The translations under genes and the position numbers were made by a program. DNA of 23,196 bases from Balamuthia mandrillaris. Its lineage: Eukaryota; Discosea; Longamoebia; Balamuthiidae. Position 1 is the stretch's first letter. Every line of letters starts with the position of its first letter. The DNA lies in contig JAVKOQ010000624.1 in the NCBI GenBank assembly GCA_031835245.1, forward strand, positions 1 through 23,196, read 5' to 3'. The notes beneath the pieces were generated by a model. The model worked only from the letters and a program-made list of their open reading frames with translations, had not been told where the DNA came from and searched no databases. This document shows, one piece after another, positions 21,401 to 23,196 of the stretch.

Positions 21401-21888
21401 GGCGAGACGAATGGGCTTGTTTGCGGGTACTGCCGGGTTGGGTACCTGGTGGTTGCTAGCAGCAGTGATGGAGTTGAGCAGGTTTGTCGCCATCTGGGTG
21501 GGGTTGGGAGGTGAGGTGGGAGCTTGACCTCTGAGCAGAGGGGTTGGTGAGTGGGAGAGGGAGCGAGTGCGTGAGCGAGACATGGAGCAAGTGCATGAGC
21601 GAGACATGGAGCGAGTGCATGAGGAGGAGCAGGAGCAGGAGCAAGAGTGAGAGCAGGAGTGGGAACAGGAGCAGGAACAGGAGCATGCATAACGGCGGCA
21701 TGTTTTAGTAGGGTTGTAGCGGTTCCTGTCCTCGGTCTTGCTACGTGTGGCATGTCTCTTTGGTGAGGGGGAACATATTGGGGTACATTCCTTACCTTTG
21801 TCTCTGTGGGAAGAGGAGGTAGCAGGGGAGGAGGAAGAGGGGTTGGCAGAGGAGGTAGAACAAAGCCTGTAGGTTGCCGGTGAGCCAA
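18422..21888 (-). CDS. PLE ORF2: GIY-YIG endonuclease + reverse transcriptase (main part)
   Basis: Open for about 1155 codons on the minus strand until the Ty3 insertion. The first ATG is at 21753; the frame is open from 21888 and lies +1 relative to ORF1, which it overlaps, so it may start internally or by frameshift. Numbering from 21888: a Pro/Ala-rich N-terminus; GIY-YIG nuclease at about 232-325 (IYALYSF, IYVGWTS, with a likely catalytic Glu in LKAEHYW); a Ser/Pro linker; a CxC motif (PCRCKEEHF, about 594-602); then reverse transcriptase with HYIIPKRHKDK (825-835), motif A AFDIDGFYNNI (902-912), motif B RGISQGVNHGPDLANFY (992-1008), motif C QKIDDIALF (1036-1044) and thumb YLDTTIFI and YGVFTSRL. 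The motif A Asp and the motif C Asp pair are present. N-terminal GIY-YIG plus CxC is the signature of the permuted PLE clade. Confidence 0.88.
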
Positions 21889-22822
21889 CCAAATGTTCCC
21901 TCAGTTGACCTTTATGGTCAAGGCCGGCTGCCTTTTTGAGGTGCTCAAGACGGGCATAGATGCTACGCACCTGTGTGGTGTGCAGCTGAAGAAGGCAGGC
22001 GTGTTCCTTCACCACCATAGCCACGTCCTCCACCTGTGAGACGATTTCGTCCGAGGCAGGGTTGTTGGCTGTGGTAGCGCTGGGGCCACTTGTCTTCTGT
22101 CGTCTTCGGCGTGAAGAGGAGGAGGAGGAGGAAGAGGTAGCAGCAGAAGAGGAGGAGGAAGCAGGGGGAGGGGGAAGAACAGCTATAGCTGTAGAAGAGG
22201 AGAGGGGAGGGGAAGCCTGCTGACTTGCGGCCGGATTCATGCTCTTTTCAGGTTCAGACCCTACTTTGAACAGGAGGGTGACACCGTCATCCAGTACTCT
22301 TGAGATGGGAGGGTGAACGTTGGGGTCATAGACAGTCCCATGGGGATCCGCAAAGGCTTGGAACTGCTTGCAGGACTGGCACCACCAGTATCTTCTTCCT
22401 CAGTTCCCCTTGTCCGACTTTGACACCACTCTAACGCGGCACCAGTTGCTGCACTTTTTACAGCGGCCGGAAAAAGAAGGGTCATGGCTGTCCCAGTCTC
22501 CTTTGTTAGAGGGCTGAGAGGTGGCGGTAGCAAAAGGGGCTTGCTGACCGGTATTTGTTGCCTGCATCGAGTAAGGGAACACCAAGGGGGTGGTGATGTA
22601 GGGGGAAGGAAAGTTGGGAGGGGGGTACTGTCCAGAAGGTGGGTAGTATGCCGTGGGAGGGGGAAGGGCAGAGGCCGGGAAGAAGACCAGGGGTTGTCCA
22701 GTAGAAAAGGCGCCGGGGGGCAGTCTGAACGGGGAAGCCGCAAAACTGTTTGGGGGGTTCATAGCTCTCGGATATATTGGGGGTCTCAGGGATGGCAAGC
22801 TCCAAGCGATGAAAAGAATCAT
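21296..22822 (-). CDS. PLE ORF1: proline-rich protein with GRF-like zinc finger and helical region
   Basis: The frame runs from the ATG at 22822 to 21296, about 508 codons, with one in-frame TGA at 22400-22402. The N-terminal ~110 residues are Pro/Ser/Tyr-rich. CKKCSNWCRVRVV, then GRRYWWCQSC, at about 22370-22462 fits a GRF-type zinc finger, a small DNA- or RNA-binding module; the TGA falls inside it at the N-x-G-R position. Past the next Met (22240) come a Ser-rich stretch, a likely short coiled coil (VSQVEDVAMVVKEHACLLQL, about 22070-21980), and a repetitive Ser/Cys/Arg-rich stretch before a basic C-terminus. It probably binds the element's RNA or DNA, as ORF1 proteins of other retroelements do; this is inference. 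If the TGA stops translation, the product from 22240 would lack the finger. Confidence 0.68.
21540..21700 (-). repeat. Dual-frame micro-repeat in ORF1/ORF2 overlap
   Basis: Imperfect short repeats (GAGCGAGACATGGAGC, GAGCAGGAGCAGGAGC and variants) are read in both ORFs. ORF1 yields alternating Ser-Cys, Ser-His and Arg-Ser residues, ORF2 yields Ala-Pro-Leu-rich repeats. Repeat expansion here keeps both frames open. Confidence 0.72.
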
Positions 22823-22861
22823 ACTATGGATGCTGCTGTCGACCTGTATGCCACCCTTATA

Positions 22862-23196
22862 GTTTGTACTGAGCCCAATAAAACAATTGGGCTAGAATCA
22901 ACAAGAAGGCAGACAGAAGGAAGGGAAAAGAAGATTTATTTCTGAGCTCAAGGCCTTGCGAACCTTGACAGGGGGTTATGGCCCCACTCACCTCTACTCT
23001 TGAAACAAAATTCTTTTGCAAATACAACCGCTTGCCAAAATATTGTTCTTATGATTTTTTCGCTTCGGCGTACCGGTTGTTCCTGATTGGTTTGTTCTTA
23101 TCTTCTCTGTTTCTTTTGAAAGAAGAACCTTATTAGAGAGAGATGGAAGAGACCTACGAGGATGACCTGCTCGGTACAAACGCACGCGAAGCGTGT
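22862..23196 (-). mobile_element. 3' end of a second, upstream PLE copy (copy B, leaves window)
   Basis: Matches 12646-12980 gap-free from end to end and begins exactly where copy A ends, so a second element in the same orientation lies head-to-tail upstream and continues past the window. The match was still running at the last base. It carries the same terminal hairpin (22872-22893) and inverted repeat (22862-22874 against 23169-23181). In PLE terms this is the upstream pseudo-LTR of copy A and probably supplies its promoter. Confidence 0.9.

Larger units (their letters stand above)
12646..22861 (-). mobile_element. Penelope-like element with N-terminal GIY-YIG (copy A), interrupted
   Basis: Minus-strand retroelement about 5.0 kb long once the 5.2-kb Ty3 insertion is discounted. 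Order from its 5' end: ORF1 with a GRF-like zinc finger (22822-21296), overlapping ORF2 with GIY-YIG, CxC and reverse transcriptase (from 21888 or 21753), the C-terminal end of ORF2 beyond the insertion (13238-13012), and a ~365-bp 3' region. Its terminal 335 bp recur at 22862-23196 immediately upstream of its 5' end, the head-to-tail or pseudo-LTR arrangement typical of Penelope-like elements. I see no poly(A) tail and no target duplication. N-terminal nuclease PLEs (Naiad and Chlamys groups) are an established clade; placement of this copy within them is inference from domain order and motifs. Confidence 0.85.

Noticed and set aside
19006-21514. Several plus-strand ORFs of 60-80 codons
   Set aside because: All are antisense shadows of the PLE reading frames.
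22862-23196. Hammerhead ribozyme in the PLE terminal repeat
   Set aside because: I looked for CTGANGA and GAAA cores on both strands and found no pair in a workable layout. The N-terminal nuclease PLE clade is reported to lack canonical hammerheads.

Overview
This window is a eukaryotic chromosome end. It opens with about five CCCTAA repeats in the outward orientation of a left telomere, and almost everything after that is mobile-element and satellite DNA. Likely GT-AG introns of about 70-105 nt, a chromodomain Ty3 element, a Crypton-like tyrosine recombinase and a Penelope-like element with an N-terminal GIY-YIG nuclease point to a protist or an early-diverging fungus or slime mould. The sequence does not settle which. 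I found no rRNA, tRNA or obvious host housekeeping gene.

Layout: 1-33 telomere. 97-303 decayed LTR of the same family as the intact Ty3 element further in, sitting inside decayed copies of a ~330-bp repeat (304-737). 1334-3680 degraded, intron-containing gene with a zinc-finger exon, a serine-rich linker and a tyrosine recombinase (Crypton-like). 4297-4316 internal telomeric tract. 4317-about 7281 broken Ty3/gypsy fossil on the minus strand. 7551-7569 second internal telomeric tract. 7570-11760 three interleaved satellite families (periods ~101, 135 and ~330 bp) sharing a small palindrome. 11811-12416 polypyrimidine tract. 12646-22861 one Penelope-like element (PLE) on the minus strand, split by a near-whole chromodomain Ty3 element (13239-18421, 4-bp target duplication). 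22862-23196 the 3' end of a second, head-to-tail PLE copy running out of the window.

The PLE has two overlapping ORFs. ORF1 is proline-rich with a GRF-type zinc finger and a short helical region. ORF2 has GIY-YIG, a CxC linker and a reverse transcriptase. This matches the permuted N-terminal-endonuclease PLE organisation known in animals, green lineages and slime moulds. The most striking signals are: (1) telomeric tracts stacked in one orientation at 1, 4297 and 7551, one of them abutting a retroelement fossil; (2) the tandem PLE with a GRF-finger ORF1 and a structured 3' end; (3) by hand alignment, 20 of 20 differences between two recent duplicate pairs are transitions, 19 of them at CpG-derived sites, implying cytosine methylation; (4) in-frame TGA codons inside otherwise open PLE and Crypton-like genes, which this CpG decay could explain; (5) one palindrome shared by three satellites.
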